Positions 36,453 through 45,844 of a DNA stretch of 64,000 nt are shown here, piece by piece. Source of the DNA: Mycobacterium florentinum (GTDB lineage Bacteria > Actinomycetota > Actinomycetes > Mycobacteriales > Mycobacteriaceae). The stretch is taken from assembly GCF_010730355.1 (NCBI RefSeq), contig NZ_AP022576.1, positions 2,046,001 through 2,110,000 on the forward strand, read 5' to 3'. Under the pieces are notes generated by a model. That model saw nothing but the letters and a program-made list of their open reading frames with translations, did no database searches and was not told the DNA's origin. Positions within the stretch are counted from its first letter, which is position 1. Each line of letters opens with the position of its first letter. A program made the position numbers and the translations under genes.

Positions 36453-36818
36453 GGTGGAGCTGCCGGGAATCGAACCCGGGTCCTACGGCATTCCCTCAAG
36501 GCTTCTCCGTGCGCAGTTCGCTATGCCTCTACTCGGATCTCCTGATCACGCGAACTAGCCAGGACGACGATCCCAGTCGCTGTTGGTGTCCCGATGAGTC
36601 CCGCGACCGAACTCATCGGTGGATCCCTCTAGCTGATGCCGGGGTCCGGGGCGAGGGCGTTCCCGGTCCGACAGACTAGCTTCGCTTAGGCAGCGAGAGC
36701 GTAGTCGCGCTGATGAGAATCGGCGCTTATATGGTTGCAACGACGCTTACGGTGGTCTCTTGCCTGCACCGGCACGCTTCCCTTGATTCGATGCGCGAAG
36801 TCGAAACCGTTCAGCCCC
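36453..36818 (-). ncRNA. ssrA: transfer-messenger RNA (tmRNA)
   Basis: A 366-nt tmRNA on the minus strand. The 5' end GGGGCTGAACGGTTTCGACT pairs with the 3' acceptor AGCTCC. The T-arm reads GGGTTCGATTCCC. The tag frame at 36724-36686 encodes ADSHQRDYALAA then TAA, the mycobacterial proteolysis tag. The genome encodes ACC at the 3' end and then G, so the terminal A of CCA must be added after processing. It rescues stalled ribosomes with SmpB, whose gene lies 4 kb away on the same strand. Confidence 0.98.
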
Positions 36819-36923
36819 TTGTCTTGTGTTTTCGCACATCCCTGCCGCTTTTCGGCAGGACACTCCATTGTACGGCCCTACCAACCAGCGGCAACGGAAT
36901 TATCTTCCCGGGCCAGGCTGCGG

Positions 36924-37769
36924 TCAGATCACAAAGTTCAGCCGCTCGACGATCCGCGCCGCAACATCCCTGTCACCACCGAGTTCGATGTCCTGCGGGC
37001 GCGCCGGGCACATCGGGCGCCCGCCGGCGAGCCTGGTGAACTGCAGGGCGTCCACCCGCACGGTCGCCGTCGGCTCCTGCCCGCCGAAATCTGCCACCAC
37101 CTGGGCGCGCCCGTCGACACTGACCCGGATGCTGCGCGCCAGCGGACCGGTCAGGTCGAAAAGGATGCGGGAACCGTCGGGCGCCTTGGCCAGCTTGCCG
37201 ACGACGAAGCCCAGGGTGGCCGCGACCTCGTCCAGCGACAGTCGCGAGGCAGCACCTTCCAGCTCGGCGTCCGACGACGGACGCTGAATCGCCAGGCGGA
37301 TGTCCTGCTCGTGCATCCAGCAGTCGAAGACCCGGATCCGCATGAACCGCCCGTAACTCTCGGGACCCGCGGGCGTGATGGTCTCGGCGTTCCAAACTTC
37401 CTCGGACATGTCCTGCAGGACCTTGCGGCGTCCGTCGGTTACCGAGCGGTATTGCTCCAGAACGCTGCTGCCGGATTGCGTGCCGAGGTGGCGCACCCAG
37501 CACTCGTTCATTGCCCCTATGTCGTTGCGCACATGGTCGAGCGCCTTGACGTCGATGTCCGGTTCGGGCGCGGCGATGCCCGAGAGGAACGACTCGGTGC
37601 CGATGACGTGCGACACCACACCCTGCACGTCCCAGCCCGGCAGCGGCGTCGCCGCCCGCCACTGGGCCTCGGGCAACCCGGCGAGCAGCGCATCGATGGA
37701 GTCCCACACCGCGAACAGACCGTTGAGCACATCGGACTTGTCGAGAACGGTGACAACACGTGCGGCCAT
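36924..37769 (-). CDS. maleylpyruvate-isomerase/DinB-like (TIGR03083) protein
   Basis: A 281-residue protein of the mycothiol-dependent maleylpyruvate isomerase/DinB superfamily. The N-terminal four-helix part has PLPGWDVQGVVSHVIGTE with the metal His, and RIRVFDCWMHEQDIR with a second His. A C-terminal SCP2-like domain contains VDALQFTRLAGGR. Members use mycothiol or act as metal-dependent transferases. It matches the gene next to ssrA in the M. tuberculosis order by type. The start is ATG 37769. Confidence 0.85.
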   Translation of the reverse strand: MAARVVTVLDKSDVLNGLFAVWDSIDALLAGLPEAQWRAATPLPGWDVQGVVSHVIGTESFLSGIAAPEPDIDVKALDHVRNDIGAMNECWVRHLGTQSGSSVLEQYRSVTDGRRKVLQDMSEEVWNAETITPAGPESYGRFMRIRVFDCWMHEQDIRLAIQRPSSDAELEGAASRLSLDEVAATLGFVVGKLAKAPDGSRILFDLTGPLARSIRVSVDGRAQVVADFGGQEPTATVRVDALQFTRLAGGRPMCPARPQDIELGGDRDVAARIVERLNFVI

Positions 37770-37787
37770 GGTCGGATGCTAGGCCGA

Positions 37788-38825
37788 TTAACGGCCCAGC
37801 GTTAGACCCAGCCGCGCCAAAATCAGGCCGGCGATCGTCAGCATGCCCGCCACCGCGACCGTCCAGACAAACGCGCCGAAGGCCGTCACGAATGCGCCGA
37901 GGGCAATCACCAGCAATGCATGGATGAGGCGGGCGACGACAAAGCCCCGCCCCCGCAACACCGACACCAGCACCGAGCGGGGTATCTCGCGGAGCAGGCG
38001 ACCCAGAATGAAGATCAGCGCCGCGGTCACCAATCCGGTCGCCCCGCGCAGCCCCACGGTGGAATGACCGTCGTGCTGGGTGAACCCGACAATTTGGGTC
38101 AGGATCGCGAGAACAGTCGCGACGACCGTCAGCCGCCGCAACATTTTCGCCAGCACGGCGCCGATATTCCTGCGGACGAGATCGCCCAGCGCCGGGTCGC
38201 TGCCGGCGGCACCGAGAAACCCGCGCAGGGCGTGGCCGAAGTTGCCGCGCTGCAGCCGATTGACGGCCATATTGTTCAGCGCGGCGGCGTGGTTTGCATC
38301 CAGCGCCAGCGCTTGCCGGTAGGAGTCCGTCGATTCCCGGATACGGCCCATGTCATGCAGGATCGAGCCCCGCAGCACCAGCCCGTCGGGGCTGGCCGGG
38401 TCGAGCCGCAACGCCTCGTCGACGACCACCAGCGCGGAATTCAATTGGCGGGATTTTTGCAGCAGCCGTGCGTAAACCCGATGTTGCAGAGGCTCATTCG
38501 GATGAGTTTCCACTCCCTGCCACGCCATCCAGAGCGCGTCACCGTGACGACCGAGGCCATCGAGCGACAACGCATAGATCCGCATGGCCAACTCGTGCTG
38601 CGGCGTGGCGGCAAGTGCGGCGTATGCGCTGCGCGAAGCACCGTCATAGTTTTCCAGCAGGTATTCAGCGCGAGCGTGTTGCGCCAAAAGGCCGGGATCG
38701 CTTGGGTTTTGCGCCAGGGAACGGCGCAGAATATCCCGTGCGCGTTCGTAATTCTCGGTGTCGAAGTACGCCTCGGCAATATGAATGGCCTGGTCGGCTT
38801 GGTTGACACCGGGCTCCGATGCCAT
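37788..38825 (-). CDS. TPR-repeat membrane protein
   Basis: A 345-residue protein with several tetratricopeptide repeats in the first 190 residues (units like AEAYFDTENYERARDILRRSLAQNP and ARAEYLLENYDGASRSAYAAL) and three to four hydrophobic helices in residues 225-345. TPRs suggest a scaffold on the cytoplasmic face. It ends where the next gene in the same direction begins; the AAA+ ATPase gene lies 6 bp upstream. This makes a likely ATPase/adaptor pair. Confidence 0.85.
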   Translation of the reverse strand: MASEPGVNQADQAIHIAEAYFDTENYERARDILRRSLAQNPSDPGLLAQHARAEYLLENYDGASRSAYAALAATPQHELAMRIYALSLDGLGRHGDALWMAWQGVETHPNEPLQHRVYARLLQKSRQLNSALVVVDEALRLDPASPDGLVLRGSILHDMGRIRESTDSYRQALALDANHAAALNNMAVNRLQRGNFGHALRGFLGAAGSDPALGDLVRRNIGAVLAKMLRRLTVVATVLAILTQIVGFTQHDGHSTVGLRGATGLVTAALIFILGRLLREIPRSVLVSVLRGRGFVVARLIHALLVIALGAFVTAFGAFVWTVAVAGMLTIAGLILARLGLTLGR

Positions 38826-38831
38826 CGACGG

Positions 38832-40073
38832 CTACCGAATTTTCCTGCGCCGCAGGTATTTTGCCAGATCGTCGTAGGTTCCGTCGTTGTTACCGAATTC
38901 GACGATGTTGCGCGCGACTTCGAACCACGGCCCGGTGCTCGGACGGATCTGCGCCGCCGCTTCGTCCACATCGGCCATCGTCACCGGGCGAACCTGCCCG
39001 CTGCGCATCGACGCCGACATCGCCAATTGCGTTGCGCTGTCGCATACATGCGCCAGGTCGGCGCCCGAAAACCCGTCGGTGCGCTTCGCGATCGACTTCA
39101 GGTCGATACCCGCCACCGGCCGATCTTTGAGGTGCGAGCGCAGAATCCCCGTCCTGGCTTCGGCGTCGGGCAATCCCACGAAGATCATCCGGTCGAACCG
39201 GCCGGGCCGCCGCAACGCGGGGTCGACATCCCAGGGCGCATTGGTGGCACCCAGCACATACACCCCGTCGTTGGTGGACGTCGCCGAGTCCATTTCTTCG
39301 AGCAAGGTGTTGACGACCGGCCGCATCCCGGAGCTGCCGCTCAACGCCGAACGCCGATGCCCTAACGCGTCCAATTCGTCGAAGAACAGCACGCACGGAG
39401 CGTTGCGGCGAGCGCTGTCGAAAACCGAACGGATGCTGCGTTCACTCTCCCCGAACCAATGGTGCAGAACATCGGCGATTCCCACCTGATAGAAGTTCGC
39501 CCCGAGTTCACCCGAAATCGCTTTGGCGATATAGGTTTTGCCGCAGCCGGGTGGCCCGTACAGCAACAGGCCACCGCGTGCCGAGACCTTGTACGCCTTC
39601 ATCAGCTCGGGATTGCGGATCGGGCCGAGCAGCGAAAGTTCAATTTGGCGTTTGACATCGGCCATGCCCGCGACATCGTCGAGGCGTACCGCGCTGCGCT
39701 CCAGGACGTCGAAGTCGCCTTCGTTGACGACATCGGCGGGCGCGTCGACGAAAGCCGGCTCGATGATGTCGGCGACTTGCCGCTCGGCGCTGGACCAATC
39801 GAACTGCGCGTCGCCGGCTGATCGCCCGGTCACCGGCGTCCCCTCGGTGGCCGGCTGCGCAGGCGCCGCGAGCGCGGTGCTGCAGCGCTGCACCAGGCTC
39901 AGCGCGTCGGCGTTGCCGGCGTCTTGGCTCAGCGCCGCGCTGCAGTGGCCCAGCGCCTCCGCGTAGCGCCCCCGGTCGGCCAGCAGGCCGGCCAGATGCA
40001 ACCGCAACTCCACCCCGTCGGGGCTGCGTTCCACGGCAGCGGACAGCTCCCGAATAACCGGGTCTTCACCCAA
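38832..40073 (-). CDS. AAA+ ATPase with N-terminal TPR-like region (Cdc48/SpoVK-like)
   Basis: About 413 residues. A short TPR-like front part (about 10-75) is followed by a linker and a single classical AAA+ module: Walker A GPPGCGKT, Walker B VLFFDELDALG, sensor ATNAP, and arginine finger RRPGRFDR. Single-ring AAA ATPases of this kind unfold or remodel protein partners. TTG 40073 has GGGAG at good spacing; ATG 40106 in frame adds 11 residues but has no ribosome site. It is paired with the TPR membrane protein downstream. Confidence 0.87.
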   Translation of the reverse strand: MGEDPVIRELSAAVERSPDGVELRLHLAGLLADRGRYAEALGHCSAALSQDAGNADALSLVQRCSTALAAPAQPATEGTPVTGRSAGDAQFDWSSAERQVADIIEPAFVDAPADVVNEGDFDVLERSAVRLDDVAGMADVKRQIELSLLGPIRNPELMKAYKVSARGGLLLYGPPGCGKTYIAKAISGELGANFYQVGIADVLHHWFGESERSIRSVFDSARRNAPCVLFFDELDALGHRRSALSGSSGMRPVVNTLLEEMDSATSTNDGVYVLGATNAPWDVDPALRRPGRFDRMIFVGLPDAEARTGILRSHLKDRPVAGIDLKSIAKRTDGFSGADLAHVCDSATQLAMSASMRSGQVRPVTMADVDEAAAQIRPSTGPWFEVARNIVEFGNNDGTYDDLAKYLRRRKIR

Positions 40074-40126
40074 CGTTTTCTCCCGACCTAGTCCCGCCGG
40101 GACCATAGTAGGTCGCGCCAGCGAAG

Positions 40127-40915
40127 TTAGTTGGCGGCGATCATGGCCACCGACCCCATGGCCAACACCATGCCGATCCCCTGCCAGCGGGTCACCCGCT
40201 CGCGCAACACCATCATCGCCAGGACGACGGTGGCGGCCGGATACAGCGAAATCATGATGCTGGCCAACGACAGCAGCCACGACTGCAGCGCTATCAACTG
40301 GGTCACGAGGGCACAGATGTCCAGCAGCGCAATGGCCAACGCCAGCTTCATCGATTCGCCCCGCGGCAGCCGCAGATTGCGTCTCGAGGCGGCCAGCACG
40401 GTGATCACCACGGTGGCCGACAGCCGCGCGAACATCAGCGGCCAAAGCTTGGAGTCGTGCGGTGACTGGTGCAAGAACACCAGGTCCAGCCCGAACGCAC
40501 ACCCGGCGAAAATCGTGAGCCAGGCCACTTTGGGGGTGAACCGGAACTGTGTCTTGCCCTCGACCGACGCCTCACGGCTGACCAGCATCACCGCGATGAC
40601 GGCCAGCACGACCCCCGCCGACGCAGCTGGGCCGGGCCTCTCCCCCATCGCGACCCCGACGGCCACGGGTACCGCGGCATTGAGCACGCCCGCCAGCGGC
40701 GCGACCACCGAGATGGGGCCGGAACCCAGCGCCGCGTAGAACGCCCACATGCCGAACGCCTGACCGACGCCGTAGAGGCAGCCCCAGAAGATCGCGCCGG
40801 AATGGATCGGACCTCCCGCTGCGAGAGCGATCAGGCCCAGCAACAGAGCCTCGAGCGGGTACGCGGCGAGCATTACGCGCAGCGCCGCGACCCGCCGAGC
40901 TGCCACGCCGCCCAT
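40127..40915 (-). CDS. EamA/DMT-family transporter
   Basis: A DMT-superfamily exporter with about nine to ten hydrophobic helices and the duplicated EamA halves (GSGPISVVAPLAGVLNAAVPV and SLASIMISLYPAATVVLAMM). From ATG 40915 it has 262 residues, and the first helix lacks its front. In frame upstream, CTG 40972 gives 281 residues and restores [22 protein letters not shown] as helix 1; it follows AAAGGG and overlaps the smpB stop, so translation may really begin there. No ATG, GTG or TTG exists between. The substrate is unknown. Confidence 0.85.
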   Translation of the reverse strand: MGGVAARRVAALRVMLAAYPLEALLLGLIALAAGGPIHSGAIFWGCLYGVGQAFGMWAFYAALGSGPISVVAPLAGVLNAAVPVAVGVAMGERPGPAASAGVVLAVIAVMLVSREASVEGKTQFRFTPKVAWLTIFAGCAFGLDLVFLHQSPHDSKLWPLMFARLSATVVITVLAASRRNLRLPRGESMKLALAIALLDICALVTQLIALQSWLLSLASIMISLYPAATVVLAMMVLRERVTRWQGIGMVLAMGSVAMIAAN

Positions 40916-40968
40916 AAAATCGCTGACCCCGTACGAGACGGCGGACAGCTGCGCGTAAGCGGCTCCGA

Positions 40969-41478
40969 TCAGTTCATACCCTTTGCTCGGCGACCCAGTT
41001 CACGTAGTACTTCACGCTGGGCGTCGCGGCGCGCCATGTCCTGGCGCTTGTCATGTGCTTGCTTGCCTCGCGCTAGTGCGAGTTCGACCTTGACCTTGCC
41101 CTCTGAGAAATACAGCGAGAGAGGAACTAGCGTCAGGTTACCATCTCGGATTTTTCCGATGAGTGTGTCGATTTGTCGCCTGTGCAACAACAGCTTCCGA
41201 TTGCGACGCGGATCATGGTTTGTCCAGCTACCGTGTTCGTACTCGGGAATGTGCAAGTTACGCAACCACACTTCGCCGTCGTCGACGGTCGCGAACGCAT
41301 CGGCCAGCGAGGCTTGTCCTTGCCGCAGACTCTTCACTTCGGTACCGACTAAAGCCACTCCGGCCTCGAACGACTCCAGGATCGAATAGTTGTGCCGCGC
41401 CTTGCGATTGGAGGCGACAATCTTTTTGCCGCCCTGCTTGCCACCAGTCGCCTTGCCCCCGCTGGACTTTCCGGCCAC
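40969..41478 (-). CDS. smpB: SsrA-binding protein SmpB
   Basis: A 169-residue Smp[28 protein letters not shown] and [10 protein letters not shown] are the family core, and the Lys/Arg-rich C-terminal tail [17 protein letters not shown] enters the ribosome decoding site. An extra Lys/Gly-rich N-terminal extension of about 18 residues is typical for mycobacteria. It binds tmRNA (ssrA, 4 kb to the left) for trans-translation. It follows ftsX by 2 bp. Confidence 0.97.
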   Translation of the reverse strand: MAGKSSGGKATGGKQGGKKIVASNRKARHNYSILESFEAGVALVGTEVKSLRQGQASLADAFATVDDGEVWLRNLHIPEYEHGSWTNHDPRRNRKLLLHRRQIDTLIGKIRDGNLTLVPLSLYFSEGKVKVELALARGKQAHDKRQDMARRDAQREVLRELGRRAKGMN

Positions 41479-41480
41479 AG

Positions 41481-42374
41481 CTAACGCCGTACGTACAGGC
41501 GCAGCGTCGCGTAAGCCGTCAAGCCCGCCATCGACACGCCGAGCAGGAACAGAATCGGAGAGATGTAAAGGATGTCGGCGTAGTCAACGCGAGCGATCAA
41601 ATTGGCTTGGTAGAACTGGTTTAACGCGTTGTCCAGGAACAATGCGCGCACCACGAGCAAACCGCCAATCGCAATCGCCACACCGAGGGCCGCCGCGAAC
41701 ATCGCCTCCACCAGGAACGGCAACTGCGTGTACCAACGACTGGCCCCCACCAGCCGCATGATCCCGATTTCGGTACGCCGCGTATAGGCCGCAACCTGAA
41801 CCATGTTGGCAATCAACAGAATCGCGCCGACAGCCTGCACCAATGCGACGGCGAACGCGACATTGCTCAATCCGTCCAAGACCGCGAACAGCCGGTCGAT
41901 CAGGTCTTTCTGGTTGAGAACCGAGAGCACTCCGGGCTGTCCCTGCATCGCAAGGTCAAAGTCCTTGTGCTGCTCGGGATTGTTCAACTTGACGATGAAC
42001 GACGCGGGAAAGGAATCCTTGCCCGCAACGTCCTTGTACTGCGGGAACTTTCGGATGGCGTCGTCGTAGGCATCCTGACGATTAAGGAAGCGAACCGATT
42101 TGACGTCATCGCGGCCCTCGATCTTCGTGCGCAACGCCTTGCACGGATTGGTGCTGCACGCCGGGTCGTTCGCGGATACGTCTTCGGTGAGAAACACCTG
42201 CGTCTCGACGCGGTCGAGGTAGATGGCGCGGGAGTGCTCGGCCAACCGAACCACCAGCAGACCACCGCCGAACAGCCCGACCGAAATCGCGGTCGTCAGG
42301 ATCATCGCGACCGTCATCGTCACATTTCGACGAAGACCGGTCAGGACCTCGTTGAGCAGGAAGCCGAAGCGCAC
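41481..42374 (-). CDS. ftsX: cell division ABC transporter permease FtsX
   Basis: A 297-residue FtsX with one N-terminal and three C-terminal membrane helices around a large extracytoplasmic domain (residues about 45-165). With FtsE it transmits ATP-driven movement to peptidoglycan hydrolases such as RipC. GTG 42374 shares one base with the ftsE stop (TAGTG), so the pair is coupled. Confidence 0.97.
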   Translation of the reverse strand: MRFGFLLNEVLTGLRRNVTMTVAMILTTAISVGLFGGGLLVVRLAEHSRAIYLDRVETQVFLTEDVSANDPACSTNPCKALRTKIEGRDDVKSVRFLNRQDAYDDAIRKFPQYKDVAGKDSFPASFIVKLNNPEQHKDFDLAMQGQPGVLSVLNQKDLIDRLFAVLDGLSNVAFAVALVQAVGAILLIANMVQVAAYTRRTEIGIMRLVGASRWYTQLPFLVEAMFAAALGVAIAIGGLLVVRALFLDNALNQFYQANLIARVDYADILYISPILFLLGVSMAGLTAYATLRLYVRR

Positions 42375-43063
42375 TAGCGGTCCATCCCGTAGACGCCGCG
42401 CTGCTCGTCGCGCACTAGCCGGCCCAGCGACAACTCCACGACGCGCTGGCGCATCGAGTCGACGATGTGGTGGTCATGCGTCGCCATCAGCACCGTCGTC
42501 CCGGTGCGGTTGATCCGCTCCAGCAGATCCATGATGTCGTTGCTGGTATCGGGGTCCAGGTTGCCGGTGGGCTCGTCGGCCAGCAGGACCAGCGGGCGGT
42601 TCACGAACGCACGCGCGATCGCCACCCGCTGCTGCTCACCACCGGACAGCTCGTTGGGCAGCCGATTGGCCTTGCCGGACAGGCCGACCGTCTCGAGCAC
42701 GTCGGGCACGACCCGATTGATCTGCTCGGCGCGCTTGCCGATGACTTCCAGCGCGAAGGCGACGTTTTCATACACCGTCTTCTGCTGTAGCAGACGGAAG
42801 TCCTGGAAAACGCAGCCAATCACCTGGCGCAGCTTGGGCACATGCCGGCCCGGCAGCTTGTTGACGTGGAACTTCGACACCCGCACGTCCCCGGTGGTCG
42901 GCGTCTCCGCGGCCAGCAGCAGCCGCATGAACGTCGATTTGCCCGACCCCGACGGGCCGATCAGGAAGACGAACTCACCCTTGTCGATTTTGACGTTGAC
43001 GTCGTCTAACGCCGGACGGGCCGACGCTTTGTACTTCTTGCTGACATGGTCAAGGGTGATCAT
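42374..43063 (-). CDS. ftsE: cell division ABC transporter ATPase FtsE
   Basis: A 229-residue ABC ATPase: Walker [10 protein letters not shown], signature LSGGEQQR, Walker [12 protein letters not shown], and the H-loop MATHDHH. ATG 43063 gives the standard [12 protein letters not shown] start; GTG 43066 is adjacent. It energises FtsX at the division site. Confidence 0.97.
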   Translation of the reverse strand: MITLDHVSKKYKASARPALDDVNVKIDKGEFVFLIGPSGSGKSTFMRLLLAAETPTTGDVRVSKFHVNKLPGRHVPKLRQVIGCVFQDFRLLQQKTVYENVAFALEVIGKRAEQINRVVPDVLETVGLSGKANRLPNELSGGEQQRVAIARAFVNRPLVLLADEPTGNLDPDTSNDIMDLLERINRTGTTVLMATHDHHIVDSMRQRVVELSLGRLVRDEQRGVYGMDR

Positions 43064-43107
43064 CACGGCACGCCAGTGTAGCGGTGAATTTCGCTGAACC
43101 GCGAAGA

Positions 43108-43581
43108 TCAGCGCGCCGGTGGCGCCGATGTGGGCGACGGTCCCGGCCCCGGCATTGGCTGCTGCGGGGGTGGTGAACTGGGGCTGGAGCTGGGCGGACA
43201 GAAGGGCGGCGGCAGCAGGCAGGGCAGCTGGAACGGCGGCGGTGAGGTGGTCGTTGGCGGCGGTGGTTCCGTGGTGGTCGGCGTAGGCGGCACCGTGCTC
43301 GTCGGCGTCGGGGTGAACGTTTTGGTTGGTGCAGGATTCTCCACCCTGGTGCGGGGCACCCAGGTGTAGTTCGGGTCGGGCACAAAACCCGGCGGCACGA
43401 CCTGCGGAGCGGCCGGCTTGGGAGCCGGCTCGGGGCGATTGGCGTCGTAAACCCACCAGACGGCGAGGAAGGCGAGGATCAGCGCCACCGTCGAGGTGCG
43501 CATGCGGCCGCCGAACACATAGCGCGGCCAGCGGCGGTCCTCGTCGCGGTTCTTCTCGAGGACGTTGAGGGTCAGCTTCAC
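43108..43581 (-). CDS. proline-rich single-pass membrane protein
   Basis: 157 residues: a short cytoplasmic front, one membrane helix ([17 protein letters not shown] near residues 29-45), then an extracytoplasmic Pro/Thr-rich tail. It occupies the place of M. tuberculosis Rv3103c between mscS and ftsE. Function is unknown; the position suggests a wall or division role. Its start overlaps the mscS-like stop (ATGA, 43578-43581). Confidence 0.9.
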   Translation of the reverse strand: MKLTLNVLEKNRDEDRRWPRYVFGGRMRTSTVALILAFLAVWWVYDANRPEPAPKPAAPQVVPPGFVPDPNYTWVPRTRVENPAPTKTFTPTPTSTVPPTPTTTEPPPPTTTSPPPFQLPCLLPPPFCPPSSSPSSPPPQQPMPGPGPSPTSAPPAR

Positions 43582-44564
43582 GGTTTCACCGACTCGTGCG
43601 CGATCTCGTGTGCTGCCTCGGCGGCCTGCGCGGCAGGGACGCCGGGGTCGTCCTCGACGACGCTCACCGTCGCCTCGGCGGTCGTGACGATGCCGGCGCG
43701 GCCGAGTGCCCGCATGACCAGCACCCGCAACTGGCGGCCCGCCTCGAACTGTTTGCCGGGCAGCGTGCGGGCCACCATGCGCAGCGTGACGGTGTCGACT
43801 TCGATGCTTTCCAGGCCCATCAGAGTGGGCGCGTCCAGTAGCAACTCACCGAGCAGCGGGGTGTCCATCGCGTGGTCGCACACCTCGTGCAAGACCTCGT
43901 TGACCCGGTTGAGGTCGGTGCTGGTCGAGACGGGGATGTCGACCACCGCGCGCGCCCAGTCCTTGGACAGGTTGATGGTCTTGACGATCTGGCCGTTGGG
44001 GATGGTGAACAACTCGCCGTCCGACGAGCGCAGCCGGGTCACCCGCAACGTCACGTTCTCGACCGTGCCGCGCGCCTCGGCGTTGATCCCAGCGACGGTC
44101 AATGAGACCAGGTCACCGAAGCCGTACTGCTTCTCGACGATGATGAAAAAGCCCGAGAGCAGATCCTTGACCAGCTGCTGAGCACCGAAACCCAGCGCGG
44201 CACCGATGACGGTGGCCGGCGCGACCAGACCGCCGACCGAAAAGTTCAGCACGTCGCTGATCTGGACCACGCCCCAGATCGCGATCAGCACGATCGACAC
44301 CCACTGGATCACCGACGCCACGGCCTGGCGGTGCTTGGTCGCCTCCGAACGCACCAAGGCGTCGCTGGAGGCGAAGCCGACGTCGAGCTGTCTGGTGACC
44401 TGGTCGGCCACCCAGGTGACGCCGCGGACCGCGAGCACCGCGGCGATCAGCAACATCACGATGCGCAGGCCCTGGTCGAGGATCCAGCCACCGATGTGGC
44501 CGTGCCAAAAGCCGTGCCACTGCTGCGTCATCGAGAAGGCAAGAAGAGTTGTATTAGTCGTCAT
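43578..44564 (-). CDS. MscS-family mechanosensitive channel
   Basis: 328 residues with membrane helices near 20-45, 75-95 and 95-125, the pore-lining Ala/Gly-rich stretch [20 protein letters not shown], then the MscS beta domain ([20 protein letters not shown]). It opens under membrane tension to release osmolytes. ATG 44564 overlaps the prfB end. It corresponds to Rv3104c by position. Confidence 0.92.
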   Translation of the reverse strand: MTTNTTLLAFSMTQQWHGFWHGHIGGWILDQGLRIVMLLIAAVLAVRGVTWVADQVTRQLDVGFASSDALVRSEATKHRQAVASVIQWVSIVLIAIWGVVQISDVLNFSVGGLVAPATVIGAALGFGAQQLVKDLLSGFFIIVEKQYGFGDLVSLTVAGINAEARGTVENVTLRVTRLRSSDGELFTIPNGQIVKTINLSKDWARAVVDIPVSTSTDLNRVNEVLHEVCDHAMDTPLLGELLLDAPTLMGLESIEVDTVTLRMVARTLPGKQFEAGRQLRVLVMRALGRAGIVTTAEATVSVVEDDPGVPAAQAAEAAHEIAHESVKP

Positions 44565-45660
44565 CTTTTCGGTTGCGCCACCGGATCCCCGCTTCCAGGA
44601 ATCCGTCGATGTCCCCGTCCAAGACGGCCGCGGGATTGCCAACCTCGTACTCGGTCCGCAGATCCTTGACCATCTGATACGGATGCAATACGTACGAGCG
44701 CATCTGGTTACCCCAGGAGCTGCCGCCGTCCCCTTTCAGCGCGTCCAGCTCAGCACGTTCTTCTAAACGCTTGCGCTCCAACAACTTTGCTTGAAGAACC
44801 CGCATCGCCGCAACTTTGTTCTGCAATTGCGACTTTTCGTTCTGGCAAGTCACGACGATACCGGTTGGGATGTGGGTGAGTCGAACCGCCGAGTCGGTGG
44901 TGTTCACCGATTGGCCGCCGGGACCGCTGGATCGGTACACGTCGACACGCAGATCGCCTTCGGGAATATCGATGTGATCGGTGGTCTCCACGACCGGGAG
45001 CACCTCGACTTCGGCGAAGGATGTCTGACGCCGGCTTTGGTTGTCGAACGGGCTGATCCGCACCAGCCGATGGGTGCCCTGTTCCACCGACAGCGTGCCG
45101 TAGGCAAACGGTGCGTGGACTGCGAAGGTGGCGCTTTTGATCCCGGCCTCTTCGGCGTAGGACGTGTCGAACACCTCAACGCCGTACTTGTGTTGCTCGG
45201 CCCACCGGATGTACATCCGCATCAGCATCTCGGCCCAGTCCGCGGCGTCCACCCCGCCGGCGCCGGAGCGGATGGTGACCAGCGCCTCGCGCTCGTCGTA
45301 CTCGCCCGACAGCAGGGTGCGCACCTCGGCGGCCTCGATGTCGGCACGCAAGGCCTTCAGCTCGGCGTCCGCCTCGGCCAGCTCGTCGGCGCCGCCCTCC
45401 TCGGCGGCGAGCTCGTAGAGCACCGGCAGGTCGTCGACCCGCTGGCGCAGCTGCTCGATGCGGCGCAGCTCGCCCTGGGTGTGCGACAACTCGCTGGTCA
45501 CGCGCTGCGCGTTGGCCTGGTCGTCCCACAGTTTGGGATCGGAGGCCTCGTGTTCGAGCTTCTCGATGCGGTGGCGCAGACCGTCGACGTCGAGCACCCT
45601 CTCCACCGTGGTCAGGGCGGAGTCGAGGGCGGCGATATCGGCTTGACGGTCGGGTTCCAC
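44554..45660 (-). CDS. prfB: peptide chain release factor 2
   Basis: A 368-residue RF2: the stop-codon motif SPF ([16 protein letters not shown]) and the peptidyl-hydrolysis motif GGQ ([10 protein letters not shown]) are both present. GTG 45660 is the mycobacterial start; the longer open frame is not RF2-like. There is no internal frameshift, so the autoregulatory +1 shift found in many bacteria is absent. Confidence 0.97.
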   Translation of the reverse strand: MEPDRQADIAALDSALTTVERVLDVDGLRHRIEKLEHEASDPKLWDDQANAQRVTSELSHTQGELRRIEQLRQRVDDLPVLYELAAEEGGADELAEADAELKALRADIEAAEVRTLLSGEYDEREALVTIRSGAGGVDAADWAEMLMRMYIRWAEQHKYGVEVFDTSYAEEAGIKSATFAVHAPFAYGTLSVEQGTHRLVRISPFDNQSRRQTSFAEVEVLPVVETTDHIDIPEGDLRVDVYRSSGPGGQSVNTTDSAVRLTHIPTGIVVTCQNEKSQLQNKVAAMRVLQAKLLERKRLEERAELDALKGDGGSSWGNQMRSYVLHPYQMVKDLRTEYEVGNPAAVLDGDIDGFLEAGIRWRNRKDDD

Positions 45661-45844
45661 AGCCGACCACGTTACCGGCGCGCAGGTCGGCGGCGAATGC
45701 TCAGGTCGCGACGCGCAGCTCTTCGACAACCCGCCGGGGTTAACCGTCTAGCATCGAGTCACCATCATGTGCGCCCGCGACTGCGACGCCCAGCCCGTTC
45801 TCAGCCCCTTGCGTCGCAGCCGGGCACGGACAGAAGGCTTGGGT

